64,000 nucleotides of DNA from Sulfurovum sp. AR (GTDB lineage Bacteria > Campylobacterota > Campylobacteria > Campylobacterales > Sulfurovaceae): NCBI RefSeq assembly GCF_000296775.1, contig NZ_AJLE01000002.1, positions 1 through 64,000 on the forward strand, in the 5' to 3' direction. Shown one piece after another: positions 34,484 to 44,472 of this stretch. Both the position numbers and the translations under genes were made by a program. The notes beneath the pieces were generated by a model. The model worked only from the letters and a program-made list of their open reading frames with translations, was not told the origin of the DNA and made no database searches. The first letter of the stretch is position 1; each line of letters opens with the position of its first letter.

Positions 34484-36168
34484 ATGCGTTTAAAACATTT
34501 TTCAACATTATTAGTTGTTGTAGGAATAACGCTTACCGGTTGTGGTGGAGGTGGTTCAGCAGGTATAGATCCTAATATCCCACCAGCAGATATAGAGGTA
34601 AATATTACGATTACTGGTGACTATCAGGTTGAAAGTTTAGGCATTGCCAATACCATTAATGCGAATGTAGCTGTAGGAAATACAGCAAAAAGCCTTTACC
34701 TTGTTTTGAGTAATAATGGTACTACATCATATACTTCAACTATTACACATAATCCAAAAGCTATTGAAGTGTTACAAGCAAAAACTGTTTTACCAACTAA
34801 TTTGGAAGAAAAACCGCGTATTCTTCATCACCCTCAATATGTAGAGGAGTTTAATCAACAACTAGGTACCTTGCTTTCTAAAGCAGAAGAAAATCAGTTT
34901 CAAGCAAAAACAATAGCTATACCTGAGAGAACGGAAGATGTTGCAGGTATCGATCCTAGTACAGGTACATTTTATCCTAGTTTAGACATGTCGGATCCTA
35001 CTGAAGCGACTGCTAGATATGTTTCACCTATACCTATAAGTACTGATTTTGGAGATAAAACACTCAATATTTGGGTTTCAAATGACAGTTTTGATAGTGG
35101 TTCAGGATGTACCACAGACAAATGTGTGACACAAGATATGGTGAATGCACTGGCAGATACTTTTTTGAAAAGTGCTTCGGATAACGATATTTATGATTGG
35201 GTAACAAATATCTATGGGGAAGAGTGGGGAAATGATGCAGAAGCGAAATACAGTTATCTTATCTCAGACAATGATGAAATCACTATTTTATTGACAGATA
35301 TAGATGATGATGGGCTACCAGCTTCTGGAGAAGGAAGGGTTGTAGGGTTCTTTTGGGCAAAAGACAACTTTGACAATAGTATATTTAGTGGATCCAATGA
35401 GAGAGTCATGTTTTATATAGATTCTGTTATGTTTGCTAATGGTGAATTGACATGGAGTATTGATGATACATGGCCTAAAGAAATAGTTTCCACACTTGCC
35501 CATGAATTTCAACATATGATTCACTATTACCAAAAAATATTTTACGTTATGCTAACATTAGTGATCAAACCGATACATGGATCAACGAAATGCTTTCTGA
35601 AAGTACGGAAGATATTATTGCTACAAAAATCGGACATAGTTTAGAGGGAAGATATCGAACTTTTAATGAAAATAATACACTCTCTTTAACTGCATGGAAT
35701 AGCCAACTGGCAGATTATGCTAAAGTGAATGTATATGGAGCTTATCTTCTCAGAAACTATGGAGGGGCACAACTTCTTCATGACATTATGCATAATAGTT
35801 TTGATGATCAGCAAGCTGTAGTTGATGCTGTCAATAAATCACTTCAGGGATCAGGTAAAACATTTGCAGATCTTCTGAATGAATGGGGGGTTGCTATGAT
35901 GCTTTCAGATCATGACAATTTAGTGGATACACCTGTATATAACATAGGTGCATTATTTGAAAGTGACAGTGTCTATGGGAATACACTATATTATATGAAT
36001 TCTATAAACCTATTCACCTATACTCCACAGCCAATGATATACACAACATCTGGAACTGTTCAGCCACAGGGGAATTACTACTATAAAATTGGTGATAATG
36101 TAACAGGTGACATTAATATGAGTCTAGAGCTGAATGGTCAAACTGCAGTAACTTTAATTGCTAAATAG
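34484..36168 (+). pseudogene. Frameshifted secreted lipoprotein metallopeptidase (M30-like)
   Basis: The first frame (34484-35644) encodes a lipoprotein signal (lipobox LTGC, then a Gly run) and a zinc motif HEFQH in TLAHEFQHMIH. It then leaves frame at an A6 tract (35532-35537). The other frame resumes exactly there (KNILRYANISD, then WINEMLSESTE with the expected third ligand Glu) and runs to 36168. One extra A would restore a single 561-aa protein. Nothing else is damaged, so the break is recent, a sequencing error, or a switchable/slippage site. Confidence 0.8.
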
Positions 36169-36181
36169 AAGAGAAAAGCAG

Positions 36182-36463
36182 ATGAAAAAACTAATTATAA
36201 TATTAACTTTCCTAGGATTTATAGGATGTGCACAGGATAATGTGATGGAGCTTGAGGGGAGGGTAGCTATGAAAGGATCTTCACCCCATACGTATTTGAG
36301 TATTAAAGACACGAAAACACAAACTAGTTATAAGATACAAAATCAAGCCAAGTTTGACCTGGAAAAAAAACAAAATCAAACTATTAAAGTCAAAGCAGTG
36401 CTTATCAAAGAATCGATAGGCCCTGGCTTTCCTGCAGTGATAGAGGTAGTAGAGGTCCAATAG
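36182..36463 (+). CDS. Small lipoprotein, 93 aa
   Basis: I use ATG 36182 (MKKLIIILTFLGFIGCAQ), 13 nt after the peptidase stop, with GAGAAAAG upstream; an earlier TTG at 36158 would bury the signal. The lipobox is GFIGC, and the mature part is a small beta-rich domain (VAMKGSSPHTYLSIKD, TIKVKAVLIKE) of OB-fold type. It is probably co-transcribed with the frameshifted peptidase. The function is unknown. Confidence 0.65.
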   Translation: MKKLIIILTFLGFIGCAQDNVMELEGRVAMKGSSPHTYLSIKDTKTQTSYKIQNQAKFDLEKKQNQTIKVKAVLIKESIGPGFPAVIEVVEVQ

Positions 36464-36470
36464 AGCTTTT

Positions 36471-37739
36471 TTACTTACTCTCTTTCTTTCTCACGATATT
36501 TGCTCCCAGTGCAGCCAGTTTTCCTTCCAGGTTATCATATCCACGGTCTAGATGATAGATACGTCTCACATTGGTCGTACCCTCTGCAACAAGGGCAGCC
36601 AGAACAAGTGCAGAAGAGGCTCTGAGATCTGTTGCCATGACATCTGCACCATAGAGCTTATCCACACCTTTCACTGCTGCAGTACTCCCTTTGAGCCAGA
36701 TATCTGCTCCCAGACGGTTCAGTTCACTGACATGCATAAAACGGTTTTCAAAGAGACGCTCTTCTATAAGGCTTTCACCTTCAGCCATGACTGCAAGTGC
36801 CATGAATTGCGCTTGCATGTCTGTAGGGAAGCCTGGATATTCAATCGTGATAAGATTGACAGGCTTGAGAGTAGAAGCAGGGTGGATAGTGATACTCTCA
36901 TCACCCAGATCGAACGTACATCCCATATGTTCCAGTTTGTCTATAGATGCGCGTATATGTTTATGGTTGACGTTATGAAGGGTAATACTTGAATGTGTGA
37001 TAGCTCCCGCACAAAGGTAGGTTCCTGCCTCTATACGGTCTGGAATGATCTCCACTGTGTTAAATGTAAGAGGCTGTCTGTCTGTACCTTCTATAATAAG
37101 TTCATCGGTACCAATACCTTCTATCTTTACGCCTGCATCACGTATCATTTCACAGAGTTGTACCACTTCTGGTTCTTTTGCCGCATTAATGATAGTGGTG
37201 GTTCCTCTAGCCAATGCAGCAGCCATCACGATATTTTCCGTACCACCTACTGTGATCTTGTCGAAGATGATCTTTGCCCCTTGAAGGCCATTGGGTGCTT
37301 CAGCACGAACATATCCACCTTTGATCTCTATATGTGCACCCATCTCTTCCAGTGCTTGAAGATGAAGGTCTATAGGACGCTGGCCGATTGCACAACCACC
37401 AGGTAGACTCACTTCACATTCACCAAATCTTGCAAGCAGAGGACCCAAAACCAAAATGGATGCTCTCATTTGAGAAACGATTTCATAGACTGCTTTGGTA
37501 GAGTTGATGCTGGCATTGTTGATATGTGCTACGGTATTATCATGTTCAACGTTACCTCCAAGCATCGTAAGAAGTTTAAGGAGCGTTCGGATATCTACTA
37601 CATTAGGAAGGTTTGTTAATATGACCTCTTTGTCACTGAGTATAGTCGCAGCGATGATAGGAAGCGCAGCATTTTTAGCACCACTGATCGTCACATTTCC
37701 ACTTAACTTTCTACCACCTACTATCTCTAAATAATCCAT
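36471..37739 (-). CDS. murA: UDP-N-acetylglucosamine 1-carboxyvinyltransferase MurA
   Basis: First committed step of peptidoglycan synthesis. The 422 aa have the N-terminal [10 protein letters not shown], the active-site Cys in [15 protein letters not shown] (about 115), the GTENIVMAA loop and a C-terminal [17 protein letters not shown] block. Length and residues are normal; the Cys means it should be fosfomycin-sensitive at this site. It is a single gene read against its neighbours. Confidence 0.96.
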   Translation of the reverse strand: MDYLEIVGGRKLSGNVTISGAKNAALPIIAATILSDKEVILTNLPNVVDIRTLLKLLTMLGGNVEHDNTVAHINNASINSTKAVYEIVSQMRASILVLGPLLARFGECEVSLPGGCAIGQRPIDLHLQALEEMGAHIEIKGGYVRAEAPNGLQGAKIIFDKITVGGTENIVMAAALARGTTTIINAAKEPEVVQLCEMIRDAGVKIEGIGTDELIIEGTDRQPLTFNTVEIIPDRIEAGTYLCAGAITHSSITLHNVNHKHIRASIDKLEHMGCTFDLGDESITIHPASTLKPVNLITIEYPGFPTDMQAQFMALAVMAEGESLIEERLFENRFMHVSELNRLGADIWLKGSTAAVKGVDKLYGADVMATDLRASSALVLAALVAEGTTNVRRIYHLDRGYDNLEGKLAALGANIVRKKESK

Positions 37740-37820
37740 CCATCATATCCTCAAATTATATTTGAAAGATTTTACCTAAATCTCGATTAGAAGTGACCTA
37801 TGGATAGAGGGGGTCAGCAC

Positions 37821-37842
37821 TGTAATACTAGCCAATATTACA
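37821..37842. repeat. Inverted repeat TGTAATA-N8-TATTACA
   Basis: A 7-bp perfect dyad in the 245-nt gap between murA (minus) and the next gene (plus). The shape is that of a dimeric regulator site. No regulator is assigned, and otherwise the gap shows only AT-rich promoter-like DNA. Confidence 0.3.
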
Positions 37843-37984
37843 CAATGTTTTTCTTTTTACATTAAAAAATAGAAAAATTAATATTATTCACTATTATTTA
37901 ATCTAACTATAACGAGAAGTTCTGTACTATATTTAATAATATATACTCAAAAAGGGCTACAGGCCCACATTTTAAGGGAAAAGA

Positions 37985-38542
37985 ATGTCGAGTAGTTTAG
38001 ATAAATTAAAAGCGCTTACGAGTCGCTTGGAAGATAAAATCGAAGAAAAAGAAAAAAAGTCTTCGCTTGTATCGACTGAGCAAAAAGAAGTGCCAAAAAC
38101 TCAAAAAAAACCACGGGTAAAAGCTGTTAGTAAAGCAGGTGAGAACTGTGACAATGTTCGTGAAGAGAATATTGTACGGGTCAAAGAGCTTTATGAAAAA
38201 CTTAAAATATTTGAGAAGTCTCCAGACTTTGATAAGGTCTTTATGTATAAAGCGATGAACCTCTCTGGTATCGGTTTAAAAGAAGATGATTTTGGTGAAG
38301 TACGTGAGGGTAAATATATCCAGGTGATCGCTATTACTTATGAGCCGGATAAGTATGGAAAAAAGAAAGCGAAGAATATCTCTTTAGGATATTTCGGTAA
38401 AGCGGAGACCTTAGAGAATAAACGGAAAAATGAGATCATTGAGTTTGTTTTGCGATGGCGTTATGAAAAAGCCTTTCAAAATGTGGAGCATTATAAAGAT
38501 CTCATATCACGTGTTGAAGTACCATCTGATACGCTCTTCTAA
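37985..38542 (+). CDS. Hypothetical protein, 185 aa, charged N-terminus
   Basis: The family is not recognised. The first 55 residues are a Lys/Glu-rich coiled or disordered segment (DKIEEKEKKSS); the rest is a folded domain with aromatic and charged residues (KVFMYKAMNLSGIGL, KYIQVIAITYEPDKYGKKKAK). No signal peptide. AAGGGAAAAG lies just upstream of the ATG. A hairpin follows the stop. Confidence 0.6.
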   Translation: MSSSLDKLKALTSRLEDKIEEKEKKSSLVSTEQKEVPKTQKKPRVKAVSKAGENCDNVREENIVRVKELYEKLKIFEKSPDFDKVFMYKAMNLSGIGLKEDDFGEVREGKYIQVIAITYEPDKYGKKKAKNISLGYFGKAETLENKRKNEIIEFVLRWRYEKAFQNVEHYKDLISRVEVPSDTLF

Positions 38543-38545
38543 AAT

Positions 38546-38569
38546 TTAGGGGAATTTACATTTCCCTAA
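38546..38569 (+). terminator. Hairpin after the 185-aa gene
   Basis: TTAGGGGAAT (38546-38555) and ATTTCCCTAA (38560-38569) pair over 10 bp with one G-U and a TTAC loop. No long T-run follows. Confidence 0.45.
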
Positions 38570-38628
38570 CGCTTCGCTAATCAAAAATTTGCTACAATCA
38601 ACTTATAATTTTACTACATAGGATTGTT

Positions 38629-38967
38629 ATGCATCTCGATCTTACACCTGAAGCACTATTGGCACAACTTGGTTATACAAAAACGGAACAAACACTCAAA
38701 CAGATCAATGATATTATCAGTAATACAAAGAACTTTGATAAGTTTTCACAGCATATTCCTTCATTTAATGATGCTTTGGCTGTTGAAAAAGGTTTTATAG
38801 CTATGTCCAACTCGGAAGATCATTTAAAGATCAAATGTGATGAAGACAGTAGTGCAGATAACCTTTCTGCATTTACAGAACTGGTAAAACATTGGGCAGA
38901 TAAATACAAACTGGAACTCAAACAGGTAGACAATAAAAATACGTACTACATCATCGGTCAGAAATAA
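38629..38967 (+). CDS. Hypothetical protein, 112 aa
   Basis: Predicted cytoplasmic alpha/beta protein beginning MHLDLTPEALLAQLGY and ending with a beta pair (LELKQVDNKNTYYIIGQ). The family is not recognised. A TATAAT at 38604-38609 precedes it. The UvrD-type helicase gene starts at the base after its stop, so they form an operon and this could be a helicase accessory; that is inference. Confidence 0.6.
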   Translation: MHLDLTPEALLAQLGYTKTEQTLKQINDIISNTKNFDKFSQHIPSFNDALAVEKGFIAMSNSEDHLKIKCDEDSSADNLSAFTELVKHWADKYKLELKQVDNKNTYYIIGQK

Positions 38968-41046
38968 TTGCCTTTATCCTCTCTTAATAACGAGCAGCTT
39001 AGTGCTGCTACGGCACCTCTAGGACACAATCTTATCATTGCCAGTGCTGGTACAGGAAAAACCTCTACCATCGTTGGACGTATCGCACATATTTTACATC
39101 AGGGTACTGAACCTTCCAAGATATTGCTTTTAACCTTTACCAATAAAGCTGCAGGAGAGATGATCGCACGTCTTGAACGCTATTTTCCTAAAAAAATAGT
39201 CTCTAAGATCGAATCCGGAACTTTCCATGCCGTCTCGTACCGTTGGCTCAAAGAGATCTATCCGAATTTGGCACTGAAACAGCCTTCCGAGCTTAAAACA
39301 CTTTTTAGAAGTATCTATGAAAAACGTAATTTTGAGCGCATGAACCTAAGTATGCAGCCATTTTCAGCCACCTACCTCTATGAGATGTACTCTTTGTATC
39401 AAAATGCATCTCTAGACGGCTTTGATACATGGTTTTTGGAGAAATACCCTGAACATGAAGCTGTCATGGATATCTATATGGATATCACTCAGGAGTTTGA
39501 AAAAGAGAAGATAGACTACGGGTTTGCTTCTTTTAATGACCTGCTGTTACGTATGAAGAGCCATTTGGAAGAGCACACGATAGCTTTTGAAGAGGTACTG
39601 GTGGATGAGTATCAGGATACCAATACACTTCAAAGTGCTCTTATCGATGTACTGAAACCCAAATCTCTTTTTTGTGTTGGGGATTATGATCAGAGTATCT
39701 ATGCATTCAATGGGGCGAATATTGAGAATATTGCAACCTATTCAGAACGTTATAAAGATGCCAAGGTCTTTACATTGAAAACAAACTATCGTTCGACTGC
39801 ACCTATACTCTCTTTGGCAAATCGTGTGATAGAACGTAATGAACGGATCTATCCTAAAACACTGGAAGTAGGACGTGATGTGAAGAGTTATCCACCTAAA
39901 CTCTTGATGTATAATGATCTTTTTGAACAGTACCAGTCTATAGCAGAGGGTATTAAACGTACCCATGTACCTAATGACCAGATAGCTGTTATTTTCAGGA
40001 ACAACTCTTCAGCCGATGGAGTGGAAGCAAGTCTGCGTGAATATGGTATCCCGTGTAAGCGTAAAGGCGGGACAAGTTTTTTTGATACCAAAGAGATAAA
40101 GTTTTTACTGGACCTTTTGGCACTGCTGGTCAATCCGAAAGATATGATGGCATTTATTCATGTGTTTGAGTATGCAAGAGGTGTGGGATCGGCACTCTCC
40201 AAAGAGTTTTTCCAGTCTTTTTTACATTTTGGGCAGGGAAATTTCATGCAGGGAGTACTCTATCCAAAGGTGCATGATCTGCCGAAGCTGAACCCCAACA
40301 AAAATGTTCAGCTGGGACTTTTCGATGATGACCAAGAGATAGGATCTGCTGCAAGGTTTAAACATATGGATCTAGATAGTGCGCTTTATAACCATCCGTT
40401 GCTTAAACATGCAAAACTCACGAATGACGGTATGGCATTTTTCAAAGATTTTTATATGCTGATGAAGTCTATACATCAGCTAGAGAAACCCTCTGATATT
40501 TTAAAGAACATTGTCGCTTCGAAACTTTATGCAGGGATCACAGAGCTCCTGTCAACACAAAGAGGACGACTCAAATCTGGTGAAGTCGATGAAGAAAAAA
40601 AGAAACAGGCGAAAGAACGTATACAGAGAAAAGCACATCTTCTGCTGGACCTTTCACGACAATACAATGAGTTGGCACGTTTTGTGAATGCCATGGTACT
40701 GGGTGGAAATGAACTCAGCGAAGGGGAGGGGATCAATCTACTGACCGTCCATGCAAGTAAAGGACTGGAGTTTCCGGAAGTCTATGTCATTGACCTGGTA
40801 GATGGAAGATTCCCGAACAGGAAGATGATGTCAAGTATCGAAGAGGAACGCCGGTTGTTTTATGTTGCGGTAACACGTGCTAAAGACAGACTGTATCTCT
40901 CTTTGGCAAAATTTGACAGAGTGAAAAAAATAGACTACAAACCTTCACAGTTTTTACATGAAGCAGGGCTTGTTAAAGGGGAATTTGTAGAACCTGAAAC
41001 CAAAGATAAAAAAGAGAAGAAAGAGACGAAAGAACCTACGGTTTAG
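38968..41046 (+). CDS. UvrD/Rep-family DNA helicase
   Basis: Superfamily 1 3'-5' helicase of 692 aa. Motif I is ASAGTGKTSTI (about 25-35), Ia is TFTNKAAGEM, II is VDEYQDTN (about 211), III is VGDYDQSIYAFNGA, IV is TNYRST, V is LLTVHASKGLEFPEV (about 590) and VI is VAVTRAKDRLYLS (about 632). The start is TTG directly after the previous stop. The C-terminus is a Lys/Glu-rich tail. It is probably a repair/replication helicase of the UvrD or PcrA type. Confidence 0.9.
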   Translation: MPLSSLNNEQLSAATAPLGHNLIIASAGTGKTSTIVGRIAHILHQGTEPSKILLLTFTNKAAGEMIARLERYFPKKIVSKIESGTFHAVSYRWLKEIYPNLALKQPSELKTLFRSIYEKRNFERMNLSMQPFSATYLYEMYSLYQNASLDGFDTWFLEKYPEHEAVMDIYMDITQEFEKEKIDYGFASFNDLLLRMKSHLEEHTIAFEEVLVDEYQDTNTLQSALIDVLKPKSLFCVGDYDQSIYAFNGANIENIATYSERYKDAKVFTLKTNYRSTAPILSLANRVIERNERIYPKTLEVGRDVKSYPPKLLMYNDLFEQYQSIAEGIKRTHVPNDQIAVIFRNNSSADGVEASLREYGIPCKRKGGTSFFDTKEIKFLLDLLALLVNPKDMMAFIHVFEYARGVGSALSKEFFQSFLHFGQGNFMQGVLYPKVHDLPKLNPNKNVQLGLFDDDQEIGSAARFKHMDLDSALYNHPLLKHAKLTNDGMAFFKDFYMLMKSIHQLEKPSDILKNIVASKLYAGITELLSTQRGRLKSGEVDEEKKKQAKERIQRKAHLLLDLSRQYNELARFVNAMVLGGNELSEGEGINLLTVHASKGLEFPEVYVIDLVDGRFPNRKMMSSIEEERRLFYVAVTRAKDRLYLSLAKFDRVKKIDYKPSQFLHEAGLVKGEFVEPETKDKKEKKETKEPTV

Positions 41047-41792
41047 TGGTACCTTTTATCTCTGATACTCATTTGTTTAGTACCTTCATCGACATAGATA
41101 TCAAACAGGTCGATCTCATCTATCAGATTACTTAGTTTTTTGTATCCGAAGTTGATAGGTGAAAAGGAAGTAGAATTATTAATATATTGGCCTATATCAG
41201 CAAGATTTGCCCATCCATCCTCATCCATGGTCTGTTCAACTGCTGTTCTTAGTACATTGACCAGCCAGGTATCTTGCCTCATCTCTTTACCAGATTGACG
41301 TACAGGTGCCTGTATAGTATCAACACTCTCGGTACTATGGGTTATGTTTGTCATAAGCTTTTCAGTAAAGATAAATTGTGAACATGCTGCCATGAAGGGT
41401 TTAGGGGTTTTCTTCTCCCCAAATCCATAGACCCTGATACCTTCAGCTTGTACACGCATGACCACAGGTGTAAAGTCAGAGTCACTCGTAGCAAATGCAA
41501 AAGCATCAATGTCTTTGGTGTGAAGCAGATCTATGGCATCTATCGTCATAAGAATATCTGTGGCATTTTTGTTTTTAGAGTAATCAAACTGTTGTATAGG
41601 TTTAATGGCGAACTCTAAGAGTTTGTCTTCCCAGTTCTTAAGATTGTCTTTTGTCCAGTTACCATAGGCTTGACGAATGTTTACGACCCCGTATTTACTC
41701 AGCTCATTGATAATACCTTCTATGGAACGGTGTGAGATATTATCACAGTCTATAAACAATGCGATGTGGTCTTCAGTTTTACTTTTTGCCAT
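41043..41792 (-). CDS. NYN-domain ribonuclease-like protein with C-terminal OST-HTH/LOTUS domain
   Basis: This 249-aa protein has an N-terminal NYN (PIN-like) domain (about 8-150) with the acidic residues of the catalytic site in LFIDCDN, KNATDILMTIDAIDLL and ATSDSDFTPVV. The C-terminal domain (about 170-245: ADIGQYINN, FGYKKLSNLIDEID) has the OST-HTH RNA-binding pattern. Such LabA/DUF88 proteins are predicted RNases. Its 3' end overlaps the convergent helicase gene by 4 nt, and it is immediately downstream of rsmD. Confidence 0.8.
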   Translation of the reverse strand: MAKSKTEDHIALFIDCDNISHRSIEGIINELSKYGVVNIRQAYGNWTKDNLKNWEDKLLEFAIKPIQQFDYSKNKNATDILMTIDAIDLLHTKDIDAFAFATSDSDFTPVVMRVQAEGIRVYGFGEKKTPKPFMAACSQFIFTEKLMTNITHSTESVDTIQAPVRQSGKEMRQDTWLVNVLRTAVEQTMDEDGWANLADIGQYINNSTSFSPINFGYKKLSNLIDEIDLFDIYVDEGTKQMSIRDKRYH

Positions 41793-41793
41793 G

Positions 41794-42399
41794 TCACTCC
41801 TTTGGTTTGTAATAGGTCATAGTGCTTCTGCCAAACTTTTTACGTTTCATCAACTCCAATGCACCTATCTTCTCTGGCATATCCAGGCTTGTCATATGCT
41901 CTACAATGACCATTTCAGCCACTTCAGGTTCAATACCTTCTATGAGTGCAATCGTTTTATCATAGATGTCATCCATGCCATCACGGGTAGAGAAGGGAGG
42001 ATCAAAGTAAAAATAGGTCTTTTCTTTGCTTTGTTTGACGATATCATAGACAGTGGAGAACTTTTCAAAACTGTCACCGTAGAAAAGATGACACTTAGAT
42101 GGATCGACACGTTTTACATTGCCTTCCAGACACCGAAAAGCTGTTCTGTTGTACTCCATAAAATAACATTGTCCTGCACCACGGCTTAATGCTTCCAGCC
42201 CTATGGAGCCTGAACCTGCAAAGACTTCAACAAAGTTCTTGTCAATAATATCAAATTGTAAGGTATTAAAAAGGGATTCTTTTAAGATACCTTTTGAGCT
42301 TCGCGTTGTAAAGATATCTGGTATCTCTATTTTTTTGCCTTTATGTGTACCGGCAGTGATGGTGGTGGTAAATATTTTGATTTTCTCTTTTGATCTCAT
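41794..42399 (-). CDS. rsmD: 16S rRNA (guanine966-N2)-methyltransferase RsmD
   Basis: Modifies G966 of 16S rRNA. The 201 aa have the N-terminal ITAGTHKGKKIEIP, the SAM loop FVEVFAGSGSIGLEALSRGA (about 57-76) and the catalytic FDPPF (about 130). It is co-directional with the NYN gene (1-nt gap) and with the upstream NlpC/P60 gene. Confidence 0.92.
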   Translation of the reverse strand: MRSKEKIKIFTTTITAGTHKGKKIEIPDIFTTRSSKGILKESLFNTLQFDIIDKNFVEVFAGSGSIGLEALSRGAGQCYFMEYNRTAFRCLEGNVKRVDPSKCHLFYGDSFEKFSTVYDIVKQSKEKTYFYFDPPFSTRDGMDDIYDKTIALIEGIEPEVAEMVIVEHMTSLDMPEKIGALELMKRKKFGRSTMTYYKPKE

Positions 42400-42423
42400 G
42401 GTATGAGTGTATCCAAATATGCG

Positions 42424-43752
42424 TTAAAAATTGACTATAGTTTGAAGCGTATTGATCAACTTACTCTCTTCTTTGATATCGGCACGCTCTTTCCCCGGTT
42501 CAGTACTGGTAATGATAGTACGGGCAGTGATGAGTTTAGTCAAGTCCTTCTTACGTATACCCCAGTAGGTATGCATAATAACAGGCTCGCCTTTATATTC
42601 ACCCAGATAGAGTACGACATGTCCAGGGACATAGAGCAGGGATCTAAAAGGCTCAGCATCTTTGATGATCTTCTGCTTTTTTGTCATTTTTGCAAGACCT
42701 TTGATGGAGATACTCTCTCCATCTTCCGCCTGTTTACTGGAGTTTCGACGTAAGAAGATACCAAATGCACCTAAAAAGTCTCTGGTTGTTGCAGAACAGT
42801 CACGACACTCATAACTTCCACCCCACCCATACGGTTCGCCATAAAACTCTTTGGCCAGCATTCCTACATTTTTAGCCGTAAAAGGCAGCGGCTTCTTTGC
42901 GATGAGAGACGGATTATTTACGTTGACCTTTTCAATATGAGCTCTGCCTTTAGAATCACGTGAAGCTACCATATAGGTTTGGTCTTCTGAGATGGGGAAG
43001 AGGGCACCCAGTTTCACGATAGAGATATCTTTATTCCCGTCGTAAAGACGGAGATTGTCTTTGATGACCATGGCATACCTATCATTTTTAAACGTTTTGA
43101 TGAAATCAGCACTTACCAGTGCCAGGTCAGATGTTTTGACCCAACCAAAGGCGTAGGATGCCCTTACAAAAGCCCAACGTTTATCCTTGGAAAAATGGGA
43201 GATGTAAAGGGGAACATTAATGTGCAGTGCAGAATTTTGATTATAGTCAAAAGGAAATCCTTCACCGGTTTTTTTAGGGTCTCTAAAAAAAGAAGATGTT
43301 GTAGGAAGCGCTTTGACATTAGTGCGACGTATAGTAATGGCTTTATATTTTTTAGTATTAATATGTTCATAATCAGCATTTTCTATCCATTTGTTATACA
43401 CTCTAGCCGGTATAATGGCCCCTTTGGCTTTATAGATGGGCTTTTTTGTGATAAATCTGATCTCCCAGCCAAAGTCTTTTTCAGGGATATCCAATGCACT
43501 TAAACTCCATGGTTCGAAGTATTTTTCGTTAAATTTGTCATCGAACTCTTTTTGTTTACTTTTGGAAAAAGGTTTGATCTGATCCGCATAATATGCAGGA
43601 TCCTGAGGGATCTGCTTCATATCTGCCACTCTGTTTTTAGGCATACGGTCTATTTTGCTTTTTATCCGTTTACTCTCTTTGAGTACATACTCAGCATGTA
43701 AGCTCGAAAAAGAACCAAGAAGAAGGAAGAGGAGGGTTAGTTTTCGATACAT
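42424..43752 (-). CDS. Secreted SH3/NlpC-P60 peptidoglycan hydrolase
   Basis: The 442-aa product has a signal peptide (MYRKLTLLFLLLGSFSSLHA), an N-terminal NlpC-associated region, SH3-like segments (about 155-280) and a C40 peptidase domain. That domain has a catalytic Cys in ECRDCSATTRDFLGAFGIF (about 320), His in PGHVVLYLGE (about 378) and a third polar residue at VIMHTYWG. It probably cleaves cell-wall peptides. The same type of protein is conserved in Campylobacterota. Confidence 0.87.
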   Translation of the reverse strand: MYRKLTLLFLLLGSFSSLHAEYVLKESKRIKSKIDRMPKNRVADMKQIPQDPAYYADQIKPFSKSKQKEFDDKFNEKYFEPWSLSALDIPEKDFGWEIRFITKKPIYKAKGAIIPARVYNKWIENADYEHINTKKYKAITIRRTNVKALPTTSSFFRDPKKTGEGFPFDYNQNSALHINVPLYISHFSKDKRWAFVRASYAFGWVKTSDLALVSADFIKTFKNDRYAMVIKDNLRLYDGNKDISIVKLGALFPISEDQTYMVASRDSKGRAHIEKVNVNNPSLIAKKPLPFTAKNVGMLAKEFYGEPYGWGGSYECRDCSATTRDFLGAFGIFLRRNSSKQAEDGESISIKGLAKMTKKQKIIKDAEPFRSLLYVPGHVVLYLGEYKGEPVIMHTYWGIRKKDLTKLITARTIITSTEPGKERADIKEESKLINTLQTIVNF

Positions 43753-43821
43753 TTTTTCTTTCTTTTTTGTTTAATCATATGATAGTTTGGTTAATGGTTG
43801 GTTTATATCTGTGTTCAAAAG

Positions 43822-44355
43822 TTAGTCTTCTGGAGGATGAGATTTTTTACTGTTTCTTTTACGTCTTTTTTGTTTTCGCTCTTTGTTTTCCGTATGTACG
43901 GACTTCACCCAGAGCCTGTTAAGTACCACATAGATAATACCTGTAACAATGACGGAGTAGAATGCGGTCCCCACATAAAGTGGCACCAGTATATCATCAA
44001 AATGTTCACTGAACCATGACATGGTCAATTCTATATCTTCAAGACCTTCACGCCCCAGGATAAAGTTCCCCGTCAGGTACTCCATATAATACATAGGAGG
44101 CATGGTAAAAGGATTGCTTAGCCAAACCATGGAGATCGCTATGGGCACATTAAATCGGATAAAAGGTGTGGTAGCCATGACAGCAAGCATTTGCATCGGC
44201 ATAGGGATAAAGCCCCAAAAAAGTCCTACAGCTACACCTCTGGTCACCATCCGTCTGTTTACAGCAAAATAAGCTTTGGGTAAATTGTATTTTTCTAAGA
44301 ATGCATCTATTTTATTGCTGCCAGAAGGCTTTTTTTTAAAAACTTTTCGTATCAT
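43822..44355 (-). CDS. DUF2062 membrane protein
   Basis: This 177-aa protein has the DUF2062 core (ARGVAVGLFWGFIPMPMQM and VPIAISMVWLSNPFTMPP) with two to three membrane segments and a very basic C-terminus. The Asn-Pro motif in helix 2 is typical. The function of the family is unknown. A 117-nt gap with the prs promoter separates it from prs. Confidence 0.85.
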   Translation of the reverse strand: MIRKVFKKKPSGSNKIDAFLEKYNLPKAYFAVNRRMVTRGVAVGLFWGFIPMPMQMLAVMATTPFIRFNVPIAISMVWLSNPFTMPPMYYMEYLTGNFILGREGLEDIELTMSWFSEHFDDILVPLYVGTAFYSVIVTGIIYVVLNRLWVKSVHTENKERKQKRRKRNSKKSHPPED

Positions 44356-44434
44356 TTATATCTATAGTTCCAATTAGTATCTGGCTTAGTGTAATACCCG
44401 GGAGCTTTAAATCACCTTTTTATCAACTTTTGTG

Positions 44435-44440
44435 TAAAAT
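44435..44440 (+). promoter_or_regulatory. prs promoter -10
   Basis: TGTGTAAAAT is an extended -10 (TG-n-TAAAAT form) 33 nt before the prs ATG. Confidence 0.5.
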
Positions 44441-44472
44441 ACGCGTAATAAAATAGTCACAAAGGTACAATT

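Noticed and set aside
35532-35537. Classical contingency (phase-variation) tract in the metallopeptidase
   Set aside because: Six A residues are short for slipped-strand switching, and similar runs are common in this AT-rich sequence, so switching is left as one option and not claimed.
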